A DNA stretch of 64,000 nt from Pseudomonadota bacterium (GTDB lineage Bacteria > Desulfobacterota > Desulfobulbia > Desulfobulbales > JAGXFP01): the NCBI GenBank assembly GCA_018814305.1, contig JAHJAA010000043.1:98581-162580 (forward strand), written 5' to 3'. Of the stretch, positions 17,286 through 25,015 are shown in pieces. The notes beneath the pieces were generated by a model. The model was given only the letters and a program-made list of their open reading frames with translations. It searched no databases and was not told the DNA's origin. The translations under genes and the position numbers were made by a program. The number at the start of each line of letters is the position of its first letter. Position 1 is the stretch's first letter.

Positions 17286-18751
17286 ATGGGTAAGAATGAA
17301 CAAAATATGAGAAAAGAGAATATTCAGGGATCGACTGCGTCATTGCCTGGTTTATCTACTCCTCAGACGCCTGAAGGTGGCACTTCACCGCTTCGCTTCG
17401 TTTTTCGGGGTAAATGGATGGCCTGGACAGTCCTGTTGGCGTCTCTGGTTGTCACTTTTTTCGTCTGGTATCTCGCCAGGGGCGTAATGCTGGCAAGAGC
17501 GAATGATCGTTTTGTCTTTCGAGCCCAGACCATAGAAGCAGCGCTTCATGAGCGACTGCATGACTATGCTTTCCTGCTCCAAAGCGGCGCCGGTCTTTTC
17601 GTCGGCTCCGAGGAAGTTACCCGTGCGGAATGGCGGACATTTGCAAACGCGTTGCAGATTGATCAACATTATCCAGGGGTGCAAGGGTTCGGTTTTTCCA
17701 AAAGAATTCTTCCTTCAGAAAAGAAGGCTCACATCCGTCAGATTCGCGAGGAGGGTTTCCCCGACTATGATATCTATCCTGATGGGGAGCGCCCGGAATA
17801 CACCTCCGTTATCTTTCTGGAGCCCTTTGATTGGCGAAATCAGCGGGCTTTTGGTTACGACATGTTTTCCGAACCCACCCGAAAAGAAGCCATGGTGATG
17901 GCCAGGGACACCGGTTTGGCTGCTTTGAGTGGCAAAATTACCCTGCTTCAGGAAACAGAAAAAGATGTTCAGGCGGGCTTTCTTATGTATCTGCCGGTCT
18001 ACCGCAATGGAGAAGTCCCGGAGACCCCGGGCAGAGGATTGAGGCCTTATTGGGATATGTTTACAGTCCCTTCCGCATGAATGATTTCATGCAGGGTCTT
18101 CTGATGGAGAAGCATGAGGATGTTGAACTTCAGGTTTTCGATGGGGATCAACCGCTTAAAGAGGCCTTACTCTATCCCAGTGGGAACATGGATGTCATCT
18201 CCCGGTCTGATCACGTCCATTTTGCCATCTACCAATCCATTCTGGAATACGCCGGTCGTCGTTGGCTCTTGGTTTTCAAGTCCTCACCGTATTTTGAAGA
18301 AACCATCGATACCGGTCAGGTGAACAGCATCCTGTTGCTTGGCATCATCAGCAGTCTCCTGCTTTTTGCCGTGGTGTTGTCGTTGACAAAGTCGCGCAAC
18401 CAGGCCCTGTCTCTGGCCAAGATGACCTTGGACCTGGAAAAGGCTAATCTCGGACTGAGGAGAGAAATTGAGGAGCGTAAGCAGGATGAAGAAACATTAC
18501 AGCGATATGCCGCTGAACTCGAAAAGAAAAACCAGGAGTTGCAGGGGGCCCTTGCCAAGGTCAGGCAGTTAACCGGCCTGCTGCCGATCTGCGCATCATG
18601 CAAGAAAATACGGGATGACACGGGCTATTGGAGCGGTGTCGAGACCTATGTGAGCGAGCATACGGACGCCGTTTTCAGCCATGGCCTTTGCCCGGAATGT
18701 GAGAAAAAAGCGCTTGAGGATCTGGCTCAATTGATCCGAGAAAACAAATGA
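17286..18751 (+). pseudogene. CHASE-domain membrane sensor with C-terminal Cys-rich domain, frameshifted
   Basis: Frame one gives a membrane segment (WTVLLASLVVTFFVWYLARG), then a CHASE sensor domain (GVQGFGFSKRILPSEK, GYDMFSEPTRKEAM) and stops after GLRPYWDMFTVPSA. From about 18030 another frame continues the domain as QRIEALLGYVYSPFRMNDF, a second membrane segment (ILLLGIISSLLLFAVVLSL), a coiled coil and a tail LPICASCKKIRDDTGYW...HGLCPEC that resembles a Cys4 metal-binding output module found in other PAS/CHASE proteins. The shift occurs in a CCCCGGG run and equals a one-base loss. The start is uncertain (17247 or 17286). Confidence 0.72.
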
Positions 18752-18783
18752 CGAACCAGTAATCCAGGCAACCGCCCAACCCT

Positions 18784-18821
18784 CGCATCCTGACGAGCAA
18801 TGGCGGTTCGTCGAGCATCAA
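18784..18821 (+). pseudogene. Fragment of an acetate kinase gene start
   Basis: Thirty-eight bases match the ackA start region at 28202-28239 with three differences, two of them at third codon positions. Translation RILTSNGGSSSIK corresponds to the phosphate-binding start RILTINGGSSSIK of AckA. It is in frame with the downstream small gene but has no start codon of its own. It looks like the last trace of a second ackA copy. Confidence 0.6.
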
Positions 18822-18867
18822 GGGTGCCGTGTCCTCGGCCTTGGCTAAAAAAAGGGGAAAAAACAAA

Positions 18868-19173
18868 ATGAAAATTTCAGACTGGTTGGATGAGCAGGAA
18901 GCAGCGAAGGTGGATGTATCTCAAATAGCCTTGCCGACCAATATGTCTTTTGATCAAGCTCCGGATGAAACCATCTTTTTTAAAGAGGTTAATTCGTGCG
19001 GGCTTCTCTGCACCGAAAATCATCCTTTTTCTACAGTCGAACGCTTTGGCCATTGGTATTGCGGTAGAGGCCAAGACAAGAAAGCCGGCAGTCATTCCGC
19101 AAAAATGAAGTGGAGGCTGTTTACAAAAGATAAGAGCCTGGCGCTGCAAACGGCTCAAGAACATATAGAATAA
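18868..19173 (+). CDS. Small soluble protein of unknown function
   Basis: A 101-residue protein starting MKISDWLDEQEAAKVDVSQI, with a conserved-looking core (TNMSFDQAPDETIFFKEVNS, CGLLC, FGHWYCGRGQ). The ATG at 18868 is preceded by an A/G-rich stretch with AAGGGGA 9 nt upstream; an upstream in-frame start at 18829 lies in the ackA-like remnant. The three Cys residues could bind metal, but I do not recognise the family. A GGAAGCG/CGCTTCC stem follows (19179-19213). It is the last gene before sigma-54 copy B. Confidence 0.5.
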   Translation: MKISDWLDEQEAAKVDVSQIALPTNMSFDQAPDETIFFKEVNSCGLLCTENHPFSTVERFGHWYCGRGQDKKAGSHSAKMKWRLFTKDKSLALQTAQEHIE

Positions 19174-19284
19174 AAAGGGAAGCGGAAAGTACCAATCTAC
19201 CACTACGCTTCCTGCTTCAGGCTATCTTAGTCTGTGGGCCTTAATCGTAGGTAAACGAGGATTTCGGAAGGGGCTGTTCTATCC

Positions 19285-19432
19285 CCTCAATATTTCGAGG
19301 GACCACCAGATATGGAGGTTCGCTGGGTCCATTCGATTGCTCTGCCTCCATCGTCGCCCTCTCTCATGCCCTGCCAATAAAGACTTCTTCGCTTCTTTCC
19401 GTTTGTTTTTATCCTCCGGCATACCTCTTGCT
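19285..19432 (+). promoter_or_regulatory. Tandem-dyad enhancer plus sigma-54 promoter, copy B
   Basis: Site 1 CCTCAATATTTCGAGG (19285-19300), site 2 CCACCAGATATGGAGG (19303-19318), promoter CGGCATACCTCTTGCT (19417-19432). Site 1 to the -12 C is 146 bp. The stretch before the promoter shares CTTTCCGTTTGTTTTTA with copy C and a CAATAAAG motif with copy E. Predicted start of transcription is near 19443, about 137 nt ahead of the next gene. Confidence 0.85.
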
Positions 19433-19452
19433 CATAAAGGAGTGTACCGATC

Positions 19453-19539
19453 ATGGGTTGGCTGGTGAATGCCGATGGACGCGAGCAATTGTCCGGGACA
19501 GATCCCTCTACGATCAGCTTGCTTGGAACGAAAGGGTAA
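19453..19539 (+). CDS. Possible 28-residue leader peptide in the copy-B transcript
   Basis: An ATG 11 nt after AAGGAG opens a 28-codon frame (MGWLVNADGREQ...LLGTKG) ending 40 nt before the next gene. It sits about 10 nt into the predicted sigma-54 transcript. No homology is recognised; it may be chance. Confidence 0.2.
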   Translation: MGWLVNADGREQLSGTDPSTISLLGTKG

Positions 19540-19579
19540 ACAGGGGGCAGCAAGCCTCAAAATACAAAAGGAGAAATCT

Positions 19580-19981
19580 ATGAAAACGACCGCTGGTGTA
19601 TGGATCGATCATCGCAAGGCCGTGATAGTTGTGTTATCGGACCAGGGAGAAAAAACGAAGGTGATCGAATCCGAGGTGGAAAGGCAGCAAGGGCGGTTTG
19701 CGGGAGAACGTTCGCTGGAACCCTATGAAGCGCAGAAGGTGCCGGCGGACGACAGCCGCGCGAGAAAGTTTACCGGCCAACTCAATGGTTACTATGATGA
19801 GGTCATTTCGGTACTTCGTGATGCCGATTCGATCCTGCTGTTTGGCCCTGGTGAGGCAAAAGGCGAACTCAAAAAACGTCTCATGAAAGACAAGCTTGGG
19901 GCACGAATCGAGGCGGTGGAAACGGAAGACTCGATGACGGATCGCCAGATTGCGGCAAAAGTCCGGGAATTTTTCCAGTAA
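19580..19981 (+). CDS. eRF1-domain-like (baeRF/VLRF1-type) stress-associated protein
   Basis: A 133-residue protein starting MKTTAGVWIDHRKAVIVVLS. The motif LLFGPGEAKGELKKRL and the ending DRQIAAKVREFF are characteristic of a small family related to domain 2 of eRF1/Pelota, often annotated as translational machinery protein. The precise role is unknown; a link to ribosome or tRNA release is family-level inference only. AAAGGAG precedes the ATG by 6 nt; the longer frame from 19469 is rejected. It is the first full gene behind sigma-54 copy B, followed 40 bp later by a SHOCT protein. Confidence 0.65.
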   Translation: MKTTAGVWIDHRKAVIVVLSDQGEKTKVIESEVERQQGRFAGERSLEPYEAQKVPADDSRARKFTGQLNGYYDEVISVLRDADSILLFGPGEAKGELKKRLMKDKLGARIEAVETEDSMTDRQIAAKVREFFQ

Positions 19982-20021
19982 GGGAGCACCACGCGGCTTT
20001 AATTTTATACGAGGTGAAAAC

Positions 20022-20273
20022 ATGATGTGGGGAAATGGCTTTATGAATGGATGGGGTCCTGGCACCGGAATTGGAGGGATGTTCATGATGCTGCTGTTCT
20101 GGGGATTGATTATAGCAGGCTTGGTTTGGCTATACCGGCTGTTCATGAAAAGTGATCGGACCGAGTTTATCGACAGCCGGGAGACGCCGCTCGATATTCT
20201 CAAAAAACGTTATGCCAGGGGCGAAATTAACAAGGACGATTTTGAGCGGATGAAGAAGGATCTGGAGTCGTAA
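20022..20273 (+). CDS. Small membrane protein with C-terminal SHOCT domain
   Basis: An 83-residue protein: a Gly/Met-rich N terminus, one membrane helix (MFMMLLFWGLIIAGLVWLYR) and a C-terminal SHOCT motif (TPLDILKKRYARGEINKDDF). SHOCT is a short oligomerisation motif common in small membrane stress proteins; no function is assigned. GAGGTG lies 5 nt before the ATG. It lies between the eRF1-like gene and the P-type ATPase gene in the copy-B unit. Confidence 0.8.
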   Translation: MMWGNGFMNGWGPGTGIGGMFMMLLFWGLIIAGLVWLYRLFMKSDRTEFIDSRETPLDILKKRYARGEINKDDFERMKKDLES

Positions 20274-20410
20274 CCCTGGCGACGGTGGGCACGGCAACAG
20301 CTTTGAAGCCCATCACGTTGCTGGCGATGTTCAACACCCCGAATCTGGCCGGGGTAGCCAAGGAAGTAGAGGTTTTGATTGTCGAAATGATGCAGCAATC
20401 GGCAGGTTGA
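20274..20410 (+). pseudogene. Possible gene remnant (C-terminal tail, unidentified)
   Basis: Directly after the SHOCT stop, an open frame without its own good start reads LATVGTATALKPITLLAMFN and on to VLIVEMMQQSAG before a stop at 20410. Composition looks coding, but I cannot name a parent gene. The next gene starts 51 bp later. Confidence 0.25.
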
Positions 20411-20461
20411 TTAGTCGCGTTACTCAATCGCCTGAAATCCGCTTTATGAAGGAGAAATGAT

Positions 20462-22975
20462 ATGGCAATTGACCCCATCTGCGGCATGACCGTGGACGAA
20501 GCATCGGCGCTCTCTGCTGAACGTGACGGCAAGACCGTCTTCTTTTGCAGCGATGGCTGTCGGGAAAAGTTCATGGCAGAACCTGCAGAGGCAACGCCGG
20601 AGGAAAGTGCGGGCGATGATCACGATTCTCCTTCACCCGCGCCTGCCCCCGATAAACCTTCGGCAACCAAACCCATTTACACCTGCACGATGCATCTCGA
20701 AGTCGAAGAGGATAAACCCGGTGATTGCCCCAAATGCGGCATGGCCTTGGAACTGAAAACAGGGAACGCCGGTAAGGGTAAGGATGCGAACAAAGCTGAA
20801 TCCGAAGAAGTTCCTTGCGAAGAGTGCGAGTTTCATCCGCCCACCGCCGGCTCGAAAGCGGTATACACCTGCCCCATGCACCCCGAAGTGGAAGAGGATA
20901 AACCAGGCGCCTGCCCCAAATGCGGTATGGCCCTGGAACTGAAGGCGGGGAGTGGGGGCTCGGCTGACGAGGAAAACGCTGAACTGCGCGACATGACCCA
21001 CCGCTTCTGGATCGGTGGCGCCCTGGCCCTGCCGGTCTTTCTCCTGGCCATGTCCCACCTGCTCCCGGGCGTGGACAGTGACTCCTGGGTGGCCAGTCCG
21101 GCCGCACGCTGGTTGCAGTTTGCCCTCACCACCCCGGTTGTTTTTTGGGCTGGCTGGCTGTTTTTCCAGCGGGGCTGGCGCTCACTGGTGACCTGGCACC
21201 TGAACATGTTCACTCTGATCTCCATGGGTGTCAGCGCCGCGTATCTGTTCAGCGCGGTGGGCATGCTGCTGCCGGATATATTCCCCGCCACCATGCAACA
21301 CGGGGGCAGGATCGATATCTATTTTGAGGCAGCAGCGGTGATCATTGTCCTGGTCCTGCTCGGTCAGGTGCTCGAACTCCGGGCCCGCAGCCGCACCGGC
21401 AGCGCCATCAAGGCCCTGCTGAATCTGGCGCCGCCCACCGCACGCCAAGTCGCGCCGGGGGGTGATAATGAAGTACCGCTCGAACAGGTAAAGGTCGGCG
21501 ACTGGTTGCGGGTGGTTCCCGGCGACAAGGTGCCGGTGGACGGCGAAGTGGTTGAAGGGCATTCCAGTGTTGAAGAGTCAATGGTTACCGGTGAACCCCT
21601 GCCGGTGGAAAAAAATGTCGGCGACAAGGTAACCGGCGGCACCGTCAATGGCTCCGGCAGTTTTGTCATGAAGGCCGAACGAGTCGGCAACGACACCCTG
21701 CTCGGGCAGATCGTCAGCATGGTGGCCGAGGCCCAGCGCAGCCGGGCGCCTATCCAGGGGCTGGCCGACAAGGTCGCCGGTATTTTTGTGCCCCTGGTCG
21801 TGGCAGTGGCGCTCATTACCTTCGGCATCTGGCTGTGGCTCGGACCCGAGCCCAGGCTGGCCCACGCTATTGTCAACGCCGTGGCGGTACTGATCATCGC
21901 CTGCCCCTGCGCCCTGGGGCTGGCTACGCCCATGTCGATCATGGTCGGGGTCGGGCGCGGCGCCCAGGCTGGTGTGCTGGTGAAAAATGCCGAGGCCCTG
22001 GAAAGACTGGAAAAGGTCACCACCCTGGTGGTCGACAAGACCGGCACCCTCACCGAGGGAAAACCAAAGCTCATCGATGTCCTGCCGGCGGAGGGTTTCG
22101 ACGCCAAGGAGTTTCTGCACATCGCTGCCTCCCTGGAGCAGAACAGCGAACACCCGCTGGCCGCCGCCATTGTCAAAGGCGCCAAGGATCAAGAGGTTGA
22201 TTTGGAGGAGGTCAAAGATTTTCGCTCGGTGACCGCTGGCGGTGTTGCCGGTAGCGTCGGCGGCCGGACGGCGATGATCGGCAAACCTGATTTTTTGCGG
22301 GACGAAAAGATTACCGGTCTGGAAGCGCTTGAGGCCGCGGCCGCTAAACTGCAGGAAGAGGGTAAGACGGTGATGTATGTCGCCATCGACGGCAAACCGG
22401 CCGGGATTCTTTCGGTGGCCGATCCGATCAAGGACTCCACGGCAGAAGCCATCGCTGAACTTCACGATTTGGGTTTGAAAATCGTCATGCTCACCGGCGA
22501 CAACCGCCGCACCGCCGCGGCGGTGGCCAAAAAACTGGGGCTTGATGATCTGGAAGCAGAAATCGAACCGGCCGGCAAGGTCGATCATATCAAGAAGCTG
22601 ACCGCCGAAGGAAAACATGTGGCCATGGCCGGCGACGGCATCAACGACGCCCCGGCCTTGAGCGCCGCAGAAGTTGGCATTGCCATGGGCACCGGCACCG
22701 ACGTGGCCATGCAAAGCGCCGGTATTACCCTGGTCAAGGGTGATCTGCGCGGCATTGCCAAGGCGATCAAGCTCAGCCGGGCCACCATGTGGAATATCCG
22801 CCAAAATTTAATGTTCGCCTTTCTCTATAACGCCCTGGGTATCCCGGTGGCGGCCGGGGCGCTCTACCCGGTTTTCGGCTGGCTGCTCAGCCCCATTATT
22901 GCCGGCGCCGCCATGAGCTTAAGTTCGGTATCGGTGATTGGCAACGCCTTAAGGCTGCGGAAGGTGAAACTATGA
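20462..22975 (+). CDS. Copper-type P1B ATPase with N-terminal YHS and two heavy-metal-binding domains
   Basis: An 837-residue heavy-metal exporter. The N terminus has a YHS domain ([26 protein letters not shown]) and two tandem metal-binding repeats ([20 protein letters not shown] and [20 protein letters not shown]). The core has CPC ([13 protein letters not shown], about 479), the phosphorylation loop [11 protein letters not shown] (about 525), SEHPLAAAI and [10 protein letters not shown]. The C terminus has NxxYN and MSLSSVSVI, matching the Cu(I)/Ag(I) subgroup. It would expel copper or silver across the inner membrane. In the first metal repeat the usual PMHPEV is TMHLEV. The name copA would be reasonable. 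Confidence 0.93.
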   Translation: MAIDPICGMTVDEASALSAERDGKTVFFCSDGCREKFMAEPAEATPEESAGDDHDSPSPAPAPDKPSATKPIYTCTMHLEVEEDKPGDCPKCGMALELKTGNAGKGKDANKAESEEVPCEECEFHPPTAGSKAVYTCPMHPEVEEDKPGACPKCGMALELKAGSGGSADEENAELRDMTHRFWIGGALALPVFLLAMSHLLPGVDSDSWVASPAARWLQFALTTPVVFWAGWLFFQRGWRSLVTWHLNMFTLISMGVSAAYLFSAVGMLLPDIFPATMQHGGRIDIYFEAAAVIIVLVLLGQVLELRARSRTGSAIKALLNLAPPTARQVAPGGDNEVPLEQVKVGDWLRVVPGDKVPVDGEVVEGHSSVEESMVTGEPLPVEKNVGDKVTGGTVNGSGSFVMKAERVGNDTLLGQIVSMVAEAQRSRAPIQGLADKVAGIFVPLVVAVALITFGIWLWLGPEPRLAHAIVNAVAVLIIACPCALGLATPMSIMVGVGRGAQAGVLVKNAEALERLEKVTTLVVDKTGTLTEGKPKLIDVLPAEGFDAKEFLHIAASLEQNSEHPLAAAIVKGAKDQEVDLEEVKDFRSVTAGGVAGSVGGRTAMIGKPDFLRDEKITGLEALEAAAAKLQEEGKTVMYVAIDGKPAGILSVADPIKDSTAEAIAELHDLGLKIVMLTGDNRRTAAAVAKKLGLDDLEAEIEPAGKVDHIKKLTAEGKHVAMAGDGINDAPALSAAEVGIAMGTGTDVAMQSAGITLVKGDLRGIAKAIKLSRATMWNIRQNLMFAFLYNALGIPVAAGALYPVFGWLLSPIIAGAAMSLSSVSVIGNALRLRKVKL

Positions 22976-23008
22976 TGAAAGCCTCTGAACTTTTCACATC
23001 CTTAGAGA

Positions 23009-24364
23009 ATGAGTTCCTCCATGCATAAGGTGAAGCAATTATATGGCAATCTGCGGTCGAGCTTCTGGTTTATACCTTCGCTGATGGTCATAGGCAGTAT
23101 TGCCATCGCGGCTGTATTTATTGAAGCAGACTCTGCCGGTAGTGACCGATGGCTGAGCCAATGGCCAAGGTTGTTTGGGGTGGAGGCGGAAGGCGCGCGC
23201 CAGATGTTGTCAACGCTGGCCGGTTCGATGGTTACGGTTATGGGTATCACCTTCTCCATGACCCTGCTGGCACTGGTTCTGGCATCGGGACAGTACACCT
23301 CCCGCATTCTGAGAAATTTCATGCGCAGCCGCATTACGCAAACGACGCTGGGGGTTTTCGCCGGCATTTTTACATATTGCCTGATTGTGTTGCGTACCAT
23401 TCGCGGCAGTGGTGGCGTAGACGAGTTTGTCCCGGGCCTGGCGGTATTCTTTGGATTGGTAATGTCGCTCGGTGGCGTAGTTATCCTTATCTATTTCATT
23501 CATCATATTGCCTTGTCGATTCAGGCATCCAGTATTATAGCCTCGGTCGCTCAGGAAACCGATGCCTCCATTGACCGGCTATTGCCAATAAAACCGGATC
23601 AGGGGACCGATGAAGATAAAGACCCGAATCAGGTTCTTGAGCTACAGGATAAAAGGACCTGGTATCCCGTGCCGGCAGCATTGAGCGGATATATTCAAAG
23701 CGTGAATAGCGATGCGCTGCTGCGCCTGGCCCGGCAGAGCCGGACCATCGTGCGAATGGAGCACGGCATCGGCGCATTCGTTGTGCAGAATACAACCCTG
23801 GTATCGCTTGCCCTGACGTACCCGCCGGACCGGGAGACAATTGATGCCCTTAACGGTGCTTTCAGTATTGGCCGTCATCGCACAGTTGATCAGGACCCGG
23901 CTTTCGGTATTCGACAGATCGTAGATATGGCTCTGAAAGCACTTTCTCCCGGGGTCAATGACACCTCAACGGCGGTGATGTGTGTGGATTATCTGACATC
24001 GATTCTGGCTCGGCTGGCTGGTCGACAGTTTCCGCCATCGTACCGTTACGAAGGAGAATCGCTGCGTGTGGTGGCGATTGTTCCGAGCTTTGATGATCTG
24101 GCGGCCGAAGCCTTTGATCAGATTCGGGGGAGTGCCGAAGGGAATGTTGCCGTTTTGCTGCGCATACTCGGCGCCCTCGACACCATCGGCAGTCTGACGA
24201 TCATCCCCGGCTCCTTACGGGCACTCGACAAACAGTTGCAGTGGATTGCCGAGCTGGCCGAGCGCTGCACCGAAGCCGGCCATGATCGCGCGGTGATCGA
24301 AAGGCGGCTGGCGGAGGTGCGCAAGACGCTGGCAGCTCAATCTGCATTGGCCGCAGGGGGATAG
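23009..24364 (+). CDS. DUF2254 family membrane protein
   Basis: A 451-residue protein with four membrane segments in its first 180 residues and a long soluble C-terminal half. The run TVMGITFSMTLLALVLASGQ, RILRNFMRSR and ALSPGVNDTSTAVMCVDYL are hallmarks of DUF2254. The function is unknown; the fold resembles channel or transporter-associated proteins, but that is only an impression. Either of two ATGs (23009 or 23021) may be used. It follows the ATPase gene by 33 bp on the same strand. Confidence 0.8.
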   Translation: MSSSMHKVKQLYGNLRSSFWFIPSLMVIGSIAIAAVFIEADSAGSDRWLSQWPRLFGVEAEGARQMLSTLAGSMVTVMGITFSMTLLALVLASGQYTSRILRNFMRSRITQTTLGVFAGIFTYCLIVLRTIRGSGGVDEFVPGLAVFFGLVMSLGGVVILIYFIHHIALSIQASSIIASVAQETDASIDRLLPIKPDQGTDEDKDPNQVLELQDKRTWYPVPAALSGYIQSVNSDALLRLARQSRTIVRMEHGIGAFVVQNTTLVSLALTYPPDRETIDALNGAFSIGRHRTVDQDPAFGIRQIVDMALKALSPGVNDTSTAVMCVDYLTSILARLAGRQFPPSYRYEGESLRVVAIVPSFDDLAAEAFDQIRGSAEGNVAVLLRILGALDTIGSLTIIPGSLRALDKQLQWIAELAERCTEAGHDRAVIERRLAEVRKTLAAQSALAAGG

Positions 24365-24418
24365 AACATCCGGACGATTCAAAGAACAACTCTGCTACCG
24401 GGGCAGAGCTTCACCTCC

Positions 24419-24526
24419 GTGCACCTGAACCGAGTGATCAAAAAATATGATCTCGACGTGATCTGCGTCTCCGACACCTATCTCGAAGGCACTTGCAGCG
24501 GGATTTATCCCGAGATCAGCCGGTGA
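24419..24526 (+). pseudogene. Possible gene remnant in the DUF2254-SpoIIAA gap
   Basis: A short open frame reads [20 protein letters not shown] and ends EISR at 24526. Composition looks coding, but it has no convincing start and no recognised parent. The following stretch has GGCTGTGCAAAAGTTTC (24534-24550), similar to 29213-29229, and a CGCGGCTTGCCGCG hairpin (24602-24615) before the next gene. Confidence 0.2.
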
Positions 24527-24643
24527 AAGAAGGGGCTGTGCAAAAGTTTCTTCTGCCGTGTTCCTTTTTCGTTGGTTTATTTTCTTTTAGGGTAAAGACC
24601 CCGCGGCTTGCCGCGTTTTCTTAATCAAAACAAAGGAGCCAAA

Positions 24644-25015
24644 ATGCCTATTCGACTGAAGGAAGAAAACGACGGCGGAGTGCTTGTTGTGCATGTCAGC
24701 GGCAAGCTGCTCAAGGCGGATTACGAACATTTTGTGCCCGAGTTCGAACGACTCGTCCGACAGCACGGCAAGTTGCGTGTGCTGTTCGACATGACCGGTT
24801 TCCACGGCTGGGAGGCCAGCGCGGCCTGGGAGGACTTCAAGTTCGGTGTCGCCCACTTCGCGGACATCGAACGACTCGCAATGGTCGGAGAAAAGCAGTG
24901 GCAGCACGGCATGGCGATCTTCAGCAAGCCGTTCACCAAAGCGGCGGTCCGCTACTTCGATCAGGTCGACGCCATTGCGGCGCGGCAGTGGTTGGACGAG
25001 ACGGAGTGCACCTGA
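24644..25015 (+). CDS. SpoIIAA-like (STAS-related) protein
   Basis: A 123-residue protein of the SpoIIAA-like family: LVVHVSGKLLKADYEHFVPE, RVLFDMTGFHGW, VGEKQWQHGMAIFSKPF and VRYFDQ. The fold resembles anti-sigma-antagonist STAS domains, but this branch lacks the typical phospho-Ser motif, so a signalling role is not established. The ATG at 24644 has AAAGGAG 5 nt upstream. Its 3' end overlaps the GTG start of the sugar phosphorylase gene by 10 bp, suggesting translational coupling. Confidence 0.8.
   Translation: MPIRLKEENDGGVLVVHVSGKLLKADYEHFVPEFERLVRQHGKLRVLFDMTGFHGWEASAAWEDFKFGVAHFADIERLAMVGEKQWQHGMAIFSKPFTKAAVRYFDQVDAIAARQWLDETECT

Noticed and set aside
24898..25005. N-terminal extension of the HAD-GH65 protein into the SpoIIAA-like gene
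   Set aside because: The extension is out of frame with a well-supported gene and has no homology; the GTG at 25006 fits the HAD domain start.
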